Shown: positions 34,033 to 46,850, counted from the stretch's first letter. The stretch: 64,000 nucleotides of DNA from Batkoa obscura (GCA_030770535.1 JASVEC010000029.1:496001-560000); one strand, 5' to 3'. Numbers and translations are program-made. Notes: generated by a model from the sequence alone, not told the origin.

Positions 34033-36251
34033 TTAAGCAGTAGGAAAACTATGTAAACGGAATAAAAGTGCTCTGCCACTTTGATTACCCACTGCAAAAT
34101 AACCCGAATTAGGTGAAAACGCTATTGATGTAGCATGAGAAATGGGGGTATTTAACATGGGCCAATTAGCGAAGGCTTTTTTACTATTAATATCAAACTA
34201 AAGAAATAAATAATAAATAATAAAATAAAAAAATAAAATAATCTTATATTAATTGTTAGAAATGTTAATAACTTACTAATTTCACTTGATCTCTTTTATC
34301 GGAAGAAGAAATAGCCAATATTTGAGACGAATGATTAAAAGTACAATTATCAATTTTAGTTACTAAATTTTTAATTTCTTTAATTGGTTTAGGATTATTA
34401 TTATTTAAATCTTTAGTTTCATATAAATTAACAATTCCAGTTTCTGAACTAAATAAAAATAAATAAATAAATTGAAAATTATTTATGTACAACTATTTAT
34501 AATAAAGAATTTGTAAAATTTAAATTGCTTACCCAATACATAAATAATTATTATCTGGACTCATTGACATAGATGAGGCTTTAAATCCAGCAAAATCTTG
34601 AAATTTATTAATACATCTTAACATCCTAATATCCCAACAATAAACATTTGAAGTACTTGATAATGTATATAATAAATTTTCATTTTTATCAAAACAAATT
34701 GATTTTGGTATTCCATCCGGTAAATTCATTGTTCCCATTAACATTTTAGTTTGACTATTAACTAAATGAATTCCTGAGTTTAATGTAGAAGCAAATGCTA
34801 TATAATTGGAATTGGGGGAGATAGTAGTAGTAATATCAAATCCACCTCGATATTTTTCATTTTTTAATCTACTACTATCAATACTCCCACTCTCTACATC
34901 AATTATATAAAATTGCGTGGTTTTACTAGAAACAATAATTTGTTGTCCTCCATTAATAAATTTAGCTGAAGTGTAATCTTTGATTGGTGGATTTATTTCT
35001 CTTATTAATGGATTGTTTTTACCATCTACCTATTTATTATAAAATTATTATAAATTATTATTTCTTTAACTAAACTTACTCTAAACAAACTAATTGGATT
35101 TTTATTACCCGCTAACATAACTACTTCCCCATTTTCATGAAATTCAGTAAATCTAATAGAACCCTAAAGTTAATTATTAACTTATCTTTATAACAAATAA
35201 TAGTTAAACTATAAATTACCTGAAGTTGTTTTGATTTAGTAATATCTGGACAACGTTCATATGGTAGTTTTTCAGGATCTAAACGTTTGATATTTAAACT
35301 GGTATCAATAACACCATTCACTTTTCTAAATGGTGCCATAATATCATCATCTAAAGTATCTAAAGTAGTAGCCCATGTAGGTTCATTATTTAATTTTTTA
35401 TGTCTATTTAAAAATAAATATCAATATTGATTAATAAAGCTTAAATTAAAACATTTACGTTTCTCTTAATTTTTCTTGCAATTTATCACCTGAAATTTGA
35501 ACATCATTTTCAGTAACTCGATATTTTTTTAATTTTACTTCTTTTGCAATAGCTATTACTTCTTGTTCATCATCTTCATCTACCCATGCTGCTTTTTCTA
35601 TTTATTATTTCAAGTTAACTTATTTCTTTACTTAATTTATATATTTTAATCTTACCTCCAACTTCTTCTTCTTCTTCACTTTCCTCACTTAATTCGCTAT
35701 CTTCCTCTTCTTCCTCACCTTCTCGTACTACACCAGTATCTAAATGAAATAACTGAAAAAATAATTTACATTAATCCTATGAATTAAATAACATAAAAAA
35801 ATACACTTACTTCTTTACCACTTTGATCAAACACAACTTCGGATTGTTTTCTATTTTCCAAATCCAATTGATTATTAGTAAAATCAAGGGTAGTTTTCAA
35901 CTCTTCATTATCTTTAACACCAAATACTAAAGCTTCAAGTTCTTCTTCATATTCGTCTTTTTCATATTCTTCTTCACTTTCGGAATGGGTATTTTTTCTT
36001 TTAAGACTTTTTGTCAAAGTTTCTACTTCAGAGCTTTCTTCTTCCTCAGTCTCTTCTTCTTCCTCGTCAGCCTCTTCTTCTTCAGCTTCAGAAATGTCTT
36101 CTTCTTCCATCTCTTCTCCACTCTTCTCCACTTCTTCTCTTTCATTTTTTACATCTCCTTGGTTTATCTCTACTTTATTATCATCTTCTAATTGTTTTGT
36201 ATTTAAAACTTCTTCATTCGATTTGAATTCACTGCTCTTTTTAGATACCAT
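34033..36251 (-). CDS. UTP18: UTP18-like WD40 protein of the SSU processome
   Basis: Eight exons (35811-36251, 35656-35752, 35459-35597, 35220-35403, 35080-35163, 34533-35029, 34277-34448, 34033-34197) give about 592 residues. The first 200 residues are strongly acidic with E/D runs, typical of nucleolar proteins. The UTP18 signature follows: FRKVNGVIDTSLNIKRLDPE, then SIRFTEFHENGEVVMLAGNK, the ISLFRVDGKNNPLIREI strand, WD40 blades, and a C-terminus GYFAVGNQSGRALLFRLHSF matching the end of human and yeast UTP18. It acts in the UTP-B module of the small-subunit processome in 18S pre-rRNA processing. Confidence 0.92.
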
Positions 36252-36786
36252 ATTTTCTATTTTTTTAAAAAAAATTCAGTTTGAATTTCTCGAGATTGAA
36301 ATTTCAAATGAATCTGGATTTGAAAAAGAAATTTGGGAAGGGAGATTGTATTTTGTTCAGTTTTTTAAGGCTTCAATTAAAAGAATTCTTTTTAAATGTT
36401 AAGAAAAATTATTATTTTAAAAAAGTTCGCAGTTTTTGGGAATTTGGAAAATTTTTAAGTGTAAGAAAGATCCGAAAATTAAGAGTGTGGGTCTTTATAT
36501 ATTGAGTTCTATTAATACTAAAAAATGGATGAGCTTATATAAATAATAATGATAAAGATAATATTAATAATGTCAATTAATTTACCCTCAACAACTTGTA
36601 TTATCTTTATAAATAGAAGCTTCAAAAATATTACTCACCTCAGTAACCCTAACAACCTAAAAATCCCTACCCCTTATTGGATAGAAAATGAACAAAATTG
36701 ACTAAAAAAGTTGACTAAAAAAAATTCCAAATTTTATCAATCCTACGAAAAAAACCAAAACAACTAATCAACAATTTAAAAGCAAG
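36252..36786. promoter_or_regulatory. Divergent promoter region, UTP18 / ADE1
   Basis: 535 bases between two start codons pointing apart. Contains AT-rich tracts and TATATA-like strings (TTTATATATTG near 36495). No specific factor site can be named. The plus-strand open stretches here are antisense to the acidic UTP18 exon and are not genes. Confidence 0.4.
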
Positions 36787-38178
36787 ATGAGCAACGTTTT
36801 ATTAGAATCCGATTGTCCTGATTTAGAACTATTAGCTCGTGGTAAAGTACGTGATGTTTATTCTGTTGATGAAAAGAGTTTATTATTTGTTGCCACAGAT
36901 AGATTATCCGCCTTTGATGTTGTTATGAAGAATGTAAGTAATTTAAAGTCAATAATCTTATATTTTGCCTCATAATACACCTAATCACCATGAAATATTC
37001 ATTCATATAAACTTACAAAAAACCTAAATACTAATCTCTCTTATTTTAATTCTTTAGGGTATCCCAAACAAAGGCAAAATCTTAACTCAGTTAAGTTTAT
37101 TTTGGTTCCATTTATTAAGTGAAGTCAATGGCCATCATTTAATTACTGCTAACTTTGAAGAGATGCCAGAAAGTGTTAAAAAATATAGAAATCAATTAGA
37201 AGGACGTTGTATGTTAGTTAAAAAATTGGAAATTTTACCAGTGGAAGCTATTGTCCGAGGGTATATTACTGGTAAGTTCAAGAGATAATATAATAAATAG
37301 AATACTATGTTAATGAAAATTGGATTTAGGTTCTGGTTGGAAAGAATATCAAAGTAAAGGTACTGTTTGTGATATTCAATTGCCTATTGGTTTGAAAGAA
37401 TCTCAAAAGTTAGAAAGACCATTATTTACTCCTTCTACTAAAGCTGAGATCGGTGGTCATGGTAAGTCTATTTGTTTTTTATTTATTGGAGGGACATTTA
37501 TTTATTATTTTATTATTATTCTAGATGAAAATATACATCCTAGAGAAGGTAAAGTTTTATCAAAAAATTAATTAAACTTGTATGTTTATATTGATATTTG
37601 TTATAGTGGCTAAATTAATTGGTGAAGAAAAAGCCAATTTAATGGAAAGTGTAGCTATTAAATTATATGAAAAGGTAAATATAAGAGAAAAATGATATTT
37701 TAATAAATCTATTTATTTATTAATTATTCATTAGGCTAGAGATTATGCACTATCAAAAGGTATTATTATTGCAGATACTAAATTCGAATTTGGTATTGAT
37801 CAGAATGGTCAATTTACTTTAGCTGATGAAGTATTAACTCCAGGTAATGTTAATATTTATTAAAATATATAATAATAGTAATAATTAAACAATAACAATT
37901 AAATAGATTCTTCCCGTTTTTGGCCAGTAGATAAATATGAAGCTGGACGGGGACAAGATAGGTAATTAATCACATTAAGTTTATTTAAATAATTTTTACT
38001 AATAATACTATTTTTTATTAGTTTTGATAAACAATATGTAAGGAATTATTTATTAGACAATGGCTTTAATAAAGATACATCCGATCCAGTAACTTTACCT
38101 GAAGACATTGTTCAAGCTACATTAAATAAATATATTGAAGCTTTCGTTTTAATTACTGGAGAACAACCTAAGCTTTAA
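36787..38178 (+). CDS. ADE1: SAICAR synthetase (phosphoribosylaminoimidazole-succinocarboxamide synthase)
   Basis: Eight exons (36787-36933, 37058-37271, 37330-37461, 37525-37548, 37607-37674, 37735-37843, 37907-37961, 38022-38178) give 301 residues, as in yeast Ade1. Motifs are [20 protein letters not shown] (ATP loop), [46 protein letters not shown], the TPSTKAE element, DSSRFWP and the [10 protein letters not shown]-terminal helix. It joins CAIR and aspartate using ATP in de novo purine synthesis, in the cytosol. Exon 4 is a 24-nt microexon (encoding DENIHPREG with its flanking split codons), which the conserved EHD-type segment requires. The protein is a single enzyme and not fused to AIR carboxylase as in animals, which supports a fungal host. 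Confidence 0.95.
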
Positions 38179-38571
38179 GAAGAAAGGGAAGGATGTGTTA
38201 TTAGATAAATAATTTTATTTATTTAGTAAATAAATAAAAAAGTATTTTTAGAAATTTAAAATATATTGGTTATGTGTTTTTTTAAAATAGAATATTTACA
38301 ATAGAAATAAAATATTTAATTAATATTAAAATTAGTTAATATCAAGTATTAAAGAAATAGTTTTTTTTATAAATTTGAGTTTATAACCTTAAGCTTTTTA
38401 AATATTAATTCATAAAATTAATCAATTTATTAATCCAAGGTTAACAAATAACTTAAATTTCTCACAAATAATATTAAAACCAATCAAAATTTCAAATCGA
38501 ACTTTTACGTGGCAAAATAAAAGCACAAAACTTAGTTTACAATTTTTAAATTTTATTATTATAATTAAATC
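38179..38571. other. Intergenic, ADE1 to RET2
   Basis: AT-rich; the 3' flank of ADE1 and the RET2 promoter. No other feature is seen. Confidence 0.6.
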
Positions 38572-40532
38572 ATGGTAACAACTAGCTGACTATGAATTCA
38601 AGCAAAACTAACTATTAACTTAGGTTGTTTTAGCTGCATCTTTATGTACCGCCAGTGGAAAAGGTAACCAAGATATTGGCGTAACATAATAATTCATTAA
38701 TGTGTATATTAGTACTTGTTTCACGTCAGTTTGTAGAAGTACCTAAGTCTAGAATCGAAGGTTTATTGAGCGCATTTCCAAAATTAACCGGTAGTGGATC
38801 TCAACATACGATTATAGAAACGGATAATATACGTTATGTATATCAACCCATGGATAATTTATTTTTGATCTTACTAACCAATCGACAATCAAATATATTA
38901 CAAGATATAGAGACTTTAAGATTAATGGGACGAGTATTTAATAAAATTTGTCACTCTACAGATGAGGATAAAGTTTTAGAAAACAGTTTTGATTTATTAT
39001 CTGGTTTTGATGAGATTGTTAGTTTAGGTTATAGAGATTCGGTAACTTTAGCTCAGATTTCTAATACTATTGAAATGGAATCTCATGAAGAACGTATTCA
39101 AGAGATTATTGCTAAGGTAACGATTTCTTATTAGTACTAAAATAAAAAACTTATAAATTTTTATTTTAGAATAAAGAAAAAGAAGCTAAAGAAATGATGA
39201 GAGAAAAGATTAAACTTATGGATGAACAAAGAAAGAGAGATGCTTTAGCCAATAGAGAAAAGCCAAATAATTTATCTAGTTCTAATCAAGGTGGTTATAA
39301 ACCAGTACAAACGGATATCACACCTTCAAAAATGACCAATTATGAACCAGTTACTAAAAAGAAGTAATTGATTAGTTTAATGTCCTTTAAAATTAAAATT
39401 AATGTAATTTAAGGTCTTCTGGAAGTGGTATGAAATTAGGAAGTAAAAATAAAAGTAACAAAGTCATATCTTCTATTCAACCGGAAATTGAAATGGATGA
39501 TTCATACGGTCAAAATGAGATTAATTATGAGGATCAAGAAGAGTAAGATAGATTATAATTGATTTTATTTATAAATTAATTTTATTTTTTTAGTATTCAC
39601 TTTAAATTTGAAGAAAAAGTATATGCTAAATTGAGTCGAGATGGAGGTATTCATTCTATGGACTTAAGAGGAGAACTTTCAGTTATGGTTCATAATGAAG
39701 CATACTCTTTTATTAAAGCTAGTTTAGGAGTACCAAATCAAAGTGATTATCAATTTATGGTAAATTTATTTTTTAATAATTGAAAAAGGAGTTTGAATAA
39801 ATTAATATATTATTTTTATTTATTAGACAAACCCTAAAATGGATAAAAATATTTTTAATAATGATTATACATTAACACTTAAAGATCAAAATCGTGGTTT
39901 CCCAGTAAATCAATCAGTTGGTATTTTAAAGTGGAAATTGGAAAATAAGAGTAGTAATAAATTACCTTTCTCAGGTAATTGTTGTTATTAATTTCAAAGT
40001 AATATATAATATAATTTATAGTTACTTGTTGGGTATCACCTTCCAATAACAATAGTTGTGATATCACAATTGAAGTTAGAAGAGAAGATAATAATGTAGA
40101 AATCAATGATTTCATCTTTAGTATCCCAATTCTGTAAGTTAATTTTATTACTTAAATTTCATTGTTTTTATTAACTCTTATTTAATAGTAGTGGAGATGA
40201 ACCTGAATTAGGAGAATATCATGGTGATTGTAGCTTTTCCGATGATTCTTGTTTAGTATGGCAACTTCCTTCCCTCAATGAAGAGCAAAGTGAATGTCAG
40301 CTTGAATTTAATGCCCCATCTGATGATCAAGGTGAATCTTTCTTCCCTGTTTCGCTAGAATTTATTTCAAACCAATTGATTTCAGGGTTGAATGTAAGTA
40401 TTTTTGTATTAACTGTGATTTATTTATTTATTGTTTAATTAGATCACTGAAGTAATTTCAAATGAAACTCAAGATTCAGTTGCCTATTCTCAAGAAACAG
40501 TAGTTTATGCTGAAGATTGTTCTATTGTTTAA
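38572..40532 (+). CDS. RET2: Coatomer delta subunit (delta-COP)
   Basis: Ten exons: 38572-38574, 38624-38663, 38713-39116, 39170-39363, 39414-39542, 39594-39759, 39827-39974, 40022-40133, 40189-40393 and 40443-40532, about 496 residues. The first coding exon is only the ATG; joined to exon 2 it gives MVVLAASLCTASGK and then VLVSRQFVEV, matching the invariant delta-COP start. The longin domain (RIEGLLSAFPKL...YVYQPMDNLFLILLTNRQSNILQD) is followed by a helical linker rich in K/E, and from about residue 270 a mu-homology domain. It is part of the COPI coat that returns proteins from Golgi to ER. Convergent with the TM9 gene, with 230 bases between. Confidence 0.94.
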
Positions 40533-40762
40533 AATTATTGTTGAATTCTCTTGAAATAAATTCCAGTATATTATTGGGATTAAAATTTAATTATTACTAC
40601 TTTTATAAAATCAAAATTTCTATTTTATAATAATTTAAAATTATATTAAATTTAACAAGCTTTTATTAAATTACTATGTCAAATTCAGCTAACTACAAAA
40701 ATAGAAAATATGTGTCTCAGGATAAAGCATCGTCAAAAATGCATAAACAGAAAGTAAACCCT

Positions 40763-42914
40763 TTAATCAATCTTAATGGACCTATAAATTTTTCTAACAA
40801 ATAATAAGCAAGCTATAAATCCAGCAGAACCTAATAAAATAAAAAAATCAATACCAAATGAATAAATAATCATCAAACGATTTACCCGTAATTAAAAAAG
40901 TAAACACAGACACAATAATAGACCAACCAAAATAGATAACAATAGAAGAAAACGAATCCAATTGTAGCCTAGTAAAAAAATATAATATAGATAATAAAAA
41001 CACATAGAATGCCGATGCACCAGCAGTAAAATAAGATCGCCACCACCAATGATAATTTTCAGAACATAAATGAAAGTAACATAATAATATACTAACTTGA
41101 GAACAAGTTAATATTAATATTATAAATACTAAAAACAAAAACCCAAAAATATAATATAACCGATGGAACCATAATGAGTTCATGATAAAATATAGTTCAA
41201 GGAAGATTGCACCAAAAGGGAGGATACCACCCACTAAAATGGTTGGGACTAGTTTGAGGTACATTGGCTGGGCTGGGATCTGACGAGGAATTTGGTTTGT
41301 ACGTACTTGATGAGTAATTCTCTAAATTTAAGGGCTTAATATAAATAACAGAACTATGATACAATATATACTTACAGGCTTCTTAAATCCAAGATAAGAA
41401 CCAAATAAGGATAAAGGTATTGAAATTAAGAACCAAAGGGTAATCATAGTAAACATGGTACTAAAAGGAACAGCAGCTGAAGAACCAGATCCAATCAAAA
41501 AGAAATTTAATAAAATAAATAAGGTAAAAATGATTCTATTTAAGGCAAAAGTAAATATTAATTTGTATTAAAAAACGAATTGAAATAAACTTACCCTGGA
41601 AACAAAATAGCAGTTAATATCATATTTGTTTTAAGATTCTGGCCTTGAAACATTTTGTATAATCTTGATGATGTATAACCAGAAATTAAACCAAATAGCA
41701 TATATAATACCACCATACAGGTAACTAAAGATCCTCGCATTGTTGGTGTAAGGAATCCTAAAGTGGCAAATACTAAAAATTATATTAATATATTTTTTTT
41801 AATGCCATTGTTATTTATTACCTAAAGTTACAAATGCCATTCCTAGTAATTGTAACCCATTTCCTACCATAATAGATAATAACATCGAATGTGATGGGTT
41901 TCTAAACACATCTCCGTGCACTAATTTCCAACCAAAATCTTCCTGGATGTCCTCCTAAATGATTAATCATAGTTAAACATAAACTCAAATATTACAAAGT
42001 TAAACCTAAATTACCTGGGTTTCAATTTGATTATACCTTGAAATATCTTTATGTAATGCTCTCAATAGAATCATAGCTACCATACCAGTTAAAAATAATA
42101 CAATTACCGACGAATTAATCAATGAAAACCAGTGAATTGTTGAGTCTGGAATCTTCAAATAAGCATCCCATCTTGTAGCCCAAGGCGTCTCCGAATACTC
42201 CCATCCAACTGAATAAGTGAACAATACCTTCTTATTAACCAACGTACTACTCAATCTTAAGCTCTCTTTTACGTTACAATCTGGTACTCCATCTTTTAAT
42301 TTGGTAGCTTTACTCTTTGGATATACTTGTGCTCCGACCACTCTATAATTTTCATAATCAGTGGTATGATATTGGATAATGATATCAAAGTGGTTATAAA
42401 AGGTGGGGATGTTGTTATTATTTGCTTCACCAATGGTAAACCCGATTGAGTATAGGCTGTTTGAATTTGAGTCTTTAGTCGTATCATGAGATACTGGTAA
42501 GCCATCGATCAACCAATCGTGAGCATAATGTTCTTTGATTTTTTTATTAATGAATTCTCCGTCTATAGCTGGTATCTCTTTTTCACAAAGTAATCTACAG
42601 GTGCTGTTGCTTAGCATATTGATCTCATAAGGCGAAGAATATAATCGATCACCAAATAAAACGGAACCTAAATTTTCACTCTTTAATTCTTTGACTTTAG
42701 GTTCACAGAAATGGAATTCGGGTTTGTAATAACTTAAAGGTAATACCGAACGTAATTTTTGATCCCGTTTACTGATGATAGGTTGTAAAGCGTTGACCAC
42801 TAATTCTACTTTATCCCCTTCTTTATAGTTTTGCGGGTTTAAGCCTGGAAGATAGAAGGCATTTGTTGACGGTAGCACCGCTAATAAGCTTACTACTAAG
42901 TTTTTGAGTTTCAT
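40763..42914 (-). CDS. TM9/EMP70 nonaspanin (TMN family)
   Basis: Six exons (42015-42914, 41822-41954, 41595-41772, 41376-41535, 40886-41321, 40763-40830) give about 624 residues. I start at the ATG giving MKLKNLVVSLLAVLPSTNAFYLPGL, a standard signal peptide followed by the family's mature start; an upstream in-frame ATG at 42950 would bury it. The lumenal domain holds conserved cysteines (HFCEPK, STCRLLCEKEI). Nine membrane segments follow with the family strings GWKLVHGDVFRNPSHSMLLSI, VGNGLQLLGMAFVTL, VRTNQIPRQIPAQP and PFGAIFLELYFIMNSLW. The C-terminus FVRKIYRSIKID carries the dilysine-like Golgi retention motif of the family. Related proteins act in Golgi/endosome sorting and adhesion. 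Confidence 0.93.
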
Positions 42915-43160
42915 GGAGAAATAGAAATATTTGTTAAGGTTGTTCGTCACTGTTAATAAATTAAAAATTCATTTATTTACGGCCAATCATTAAGCTTAAT
43001 TGTTAATTTCACCTTTTTTACTTTAAATTTTTCTATTGAGAATTAGCGGTTATAAGAACAATATGAAAAATGAGGTAATATTTTCTCAGCGTCTGTTCAC
43101 TTCTTAAGCTTGATAATCATAAAAACCATAGGCTAAACTAATAAATAATACTCATATTTC

Positions 43161-43274
43161 ATATGGAGATGTCTCTTTGAGTTTTATTTACTTTTCCATT
43201 TTTTTATCTGGTACTTAGTGAAAAAATTGCTAATAAAATTTCTAAATAAAAAGACACATGCATCTGTTCCCATA
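43161..43274 (+). mobile_element. MITE-A copy, diverged
   Basis: ATATGGAGATGTCTCTTTGAG at the left end (first part shown) and ACACATGCATCTGTTCCCATA region at the right keep the family ends; the internal GTACTTAGTG and TTGCTAATAAAATTTCTAAA blocks follow the usual order with many substitutions. Confidence 0.55.
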
Positions 43275-43429
43275 GCAATATTATAAGTTAATCTCTTACC
43301 AAACTCCTAAAAGCATTAATGGCTTTTGTGTACTTGTTTTGAATTAAAATCCCCTACAAAAGTTTCAGCAACATTAAATGGAAAAATAATCAACTTTAAT
43401 CCTTTCCTTTTTATTAATTTTATTTCAAA

Positions 43430-45180
43430 ATGAAATTGAAGTTTGACCTATTTTATCTGATGTTATGTTAGAAGAGATCTTTAAGCTAGTGTGTCCAGAA
43501 GAATTGATAGATTTATGTTTTTTAAAAATATTTGTTTAGTATTGCAAGTAAAATAGTTAAGTATAGTTCTATTTATTCATTATATAACCAAAGAGACATC
43601 AATGAATATCGATTCTATCAAGAAAGATTTATCAAAAAAAATAGTGGGTTGATGAAACACACCAATATAAATAGTGATAAAACTAAATATTTAAATAAAT
43701 ACCCAAATTTAATATCCATAAACTACACACATATACCTGATACTAGTGAAAATGGCGATTGTATCGTTAATTGAGGGTTTGAAGTTGACAATGATTTCAA
43801 TTATACAAGTAGCAATAGCGATGATAAAAGTGATAGTGGGAGCGATAGGAATAGGGGTTATAATAACAATGACAACAGTGTTAACAGGGTAGGAGCCAAG
43901 AAGAGTAGGAACCCTTTTTTTTCCTGCCAATTTTTGCAAAATTTATTCCCTTTTATAGTTAAAGGAAGTGTTGATTGATAAAAACAATCAAGAAGCTTAA
44001 AAGTTTAAAAATAACCTGTATATGGGTAATATTAATGTTAAAGTTAGAGTTAGGGTTAGAAGAGCTAGGCAAGGTTAGGGCAGGGTTTAACTTTTAACTA
44101 GCTAGAACAGTCTAATCAGCTTCCGTTCACTTATTACCTAAAAATTGATTCTTTTCCAAAACAAATAAAAATTTGCAAAAAGATCCCTAACTTTTCTTGA
44201 CCACCACCAATTTCATAGTGGACGCGAACTCTCCATTATATCCATTCAATGAACACTTGAGCCAAGTTGAAGTGTTTGGATATTATAGTTCTGATGCAAC
44301 AATTAAATATACTACATGATATTTGAATCCAAATAAATTGAAGTCACTTAAGATAGAGGTATATGAGCAATTTGCAATTTGGGGATTAGATGCAACTAAA
44401 GCAAAGTTTAAGAAATTAGAAGTATTAATAAAAGCCACAAGATTTATTGGAGATTTTAATGAAATTAATTCATATACATACTTAGCTGCTAACTTAGATT
44501 TGGAAATTGCGTGTTTTTTTGATGATTCTATTTTTGATTATCTTCGAGACTTGAGACATTTAAAAAGCATAAAATTAATAAATTTTACCAGCTCCTATTT
44601 TACTGCTAAGAATAAAATTTTTAATATAAGCAATTGACAGGAAATGTTGTCACTTTAGGTTGCTTTGAAATTGGTTCTGTAATCAATCCCAATTATTTGA
44701 GATTAGAGACTTTAAGACAAGTTCGTCTTAGCCATTTATTAAGAGAGGTATTAAAGTCTATTTTTTAAAATTTCAAACATCCAGTCTGTTCATTAGATTT
44801 TGTAACTTCGAATGACAGAGAAACATTTGATAGAGATAATTTAGACCTACATGGTTTTTATAAGACGCGAAACGATTCAACTAAATGCAATTTTATAAAA
44901 CAAATTAAAGTAAATAATTTTGAAACTAGTTTCGAAGAGTTTCTATATTTCTTAACCTTTTTCCTAAACCTTGAAGTGCCCAAGACAACCCTTCGATTTT
45001 CTTTAACGAAAGTATCTAACAAGTGATTACAGTCTTACCTCTCCTTTACTATTTATTACGCCTACCACAACTTTTGAAGATGTAGCAGTTTTTGACAGGT
45101 TAGGAGCAATTCCAATGTTAATTTGGATGAAATCAAAATTGACCAGCTATCAAAAATAAATTATTTGTTGGCATAGCACA
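43430..45180 (+). pseudogene. Decayed F-box/LRR-like gene
   Basis: A series of coding-like stretches in the same orientation with interruptions. Around 43455 the sequence VMLEEIFKLVCPEELIDLCFL looks like an F-box start (shown in part). At 44215-44640 there is a leucine-rich-repeat-like stretch (LKSLKIEVYEQF, FKKLEVLIKA, LRDLRHLKSIKLINF), broken by an in-frame TGA near 44318 and ending at 44638. A further piece at 44690-44760 (LRLETLRQVRLSHLLRE) can continue over a plausible 46-nt intron to 45023 (NFETSFEEFLYFLTFF). Several stops and a frame change make an intact protein unlikely. The identification as F-box/LRR is tentative; such genes form large families in many fungi. Confidence 0.45.
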
Positions 45181-45656
45181 TTAGTGTTATTGTTTAAACG
45201 CATGGTTAGTATATAGGATTTTTAACATTTAAATAGCTTCAATATATTGTATAAACTTCCTATCATACTTGAAAACGACAGCTAAAAAAGTAGTAGAATA
45301 TTAAATGAATTGATTAACATTTCATTAGTGCTAAATATCTGTCATTTCAACTGTTGTTTGTAACAACGAATCGCTTCGTATATATTTAATTCGTTTATTG
45401 GTACTACTAATATAAGAACAAACATAAAACTCATTCATTTATAACACCACTATAGGTTTATTCTATCAAATATATTAGTTTATTAATTTAGTCTAAATAA
45501 AACATAACTCTTTTAATTCTTTAAAACCAATAATTCGTAAATTTCAAGTTTAAAAAATGAACAAAAAGTTGAAAGCATTAAGGGATCCCCATAGTAAATA
45601 ATAGAAGCAAATAAAACCTGATTAAAAGTTATAAATTCTTACTTTTTATTAACCAG

Positions 45657-46764
45657 CTATCCAACACACTTTGATAAATCCTCTGGAGGATATTTGTTTT
45701 GTAAAAACGTCATAATCCTTTTAATTGACTGTATCCATTTCCTTTGGGTTTCATCGTTAAGCACGTGAGCTATTTGATTGGAATGGATTTTTTCTCTACC
45801 ACTACGTTCATGGATACCAACCATAGTAACACCAATGGGCCAAGGTGCATTACCAATACTCAATCTTAAATAATAGTCATTGGCTTTAACATATTCTCTC
45901 TGTTTGAGTTGTATAGCGATATTGACAATATATTTCAACACATCCATATCTAGCGTTTTTTTCTTTAATTGTCTAAAAAAGGGCTTGATATAATCTGTTG
46001 TTTGCATCATTGTAGCTGCTGCTTTTTTTCCTCCTGCACTACGTTTCACTTCTTCTGAACGATTGGCTATATCCTGCTCCCATTCTTTTAAAGCTCGCTT
46101 ATAATAGATGTATACTAAACCATATGCTCGATCTGTATCGGTTCTTAACAAATCAACTGAAAGCTCCGAGGTGTCAATGTTTAAGTAAGAATAATCTTTA
46201 CTTTTTTTGCTATTTCCCTCTTTTTCCAAGTTTTGATTTTTAATGTCACTGTCAATGGCTTCTAAAATATTCATAAAATCATTACGCTGTCCATCTGTTC
46301 GCTCTTCAATGAGTTCTAAAGCTCTTAAACGTAAATGACGGTGACTGTCTGTTTCACCAAATAATCTGATTGGTTGATCTTTGCTCCTCAATCGACGGAT
46401 TACTTCTTCTTCAGGAAGTTTGGCTATAATGGAGTCTTGCTCTTCCTATAAGAATTAATTACTTGAATTTAATATTTTCGGGATTTTTTACCTCTTTTTC
46501 TTTTTCGTTTTCTGGTTCAGGTTGCTCATCTTTATCAGCTTGTTTCTGTTAAAATTAAATTTTAAATTATCTTTCGAATCAAATTCCTATTAAGCTTACT
46601 TTTGCTTTCTCACTCTCAAGTTTTTGTTGCTTTAAATACTCCTCTTCTTGAAGCTTATTTATATCTCCTTTTCTGAAATATTTTCTGCCTCCACTTTCTA
46701 CTTTGTTGATTTGGCGCTTCTTCTTTTCGATCTCTGATTTTAATAATTCGTTTAATGAATCCAT
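45657..46764 (-). CDS. PRP18: Pre-mRNA splicing factor PRP18
   Basis: Three exons (46600-46764, 46492-46545, 45657-46445) give 335 residues, close to human PRPF18 (342). The N-terminal part is the PRP4/PRP18 SFM-like motif region (LPEEEVIRRLRSKDQPIRLFGE), after a lysine/glutamate-rich start. The C-terminal five-helix Prp18 domain has KPFFRQLKKKTLDMDVLKYI, the conserved loop YVKANDYYLRLSIGNAPWPI, and GVTMVGIHERSGREKIHSN. It acts in the second catalytic step of splicing with Slu7. The start codon is 86 bases from that of the divergent NDUFAF6 gene. Confidence 0.96.
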
Positions 46765-46850
46765 TTTAAATTTAACCAGGTTAAATTTTAAACTTAAATT
46801 TTGAGTTTATATAACCTTATTGGATGGCTTGTCCTTTTTTATTTTTTAAA
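46765..46850. promoter_or_regulatory. Very short divergent promoter, PRP18 / NDUFAF6
   Basis: Only 86 bases separate the two start codons, so both genes must share one nucleosome-free promoter. It contains AACCAGG, AACCTTATTGG (a reverse CCAAT) and a T-rich run. Confidence 0.55.

Larger units (their letters stand above)
42915..45656. other. Long gene-poor stretch with a MITE and a decayed gene
   Basis: Contains a MITE copy (43161-43274) and the degenerate F-box/LRR-like region (43430-45180). From 45180 to 45656 only AT-rich sequence. Confidence 0.6.

Noticed and set aside
35985-36402. Several plus-strand frames opposite the UTP18 first exon
   Set aside because: They are the complement of the GAA/GAG-rich acidic tract, which reads as Leu/Ser/Phe; sense homology to UTP18 is clear.
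42915-42950. Upstream in-frame ATG for the TM9 gene (12 extra residues)
   Set aside because: It would put a charged extension before an otherwise standard signal peptide; the internal ATG at 42914 fits the family better.
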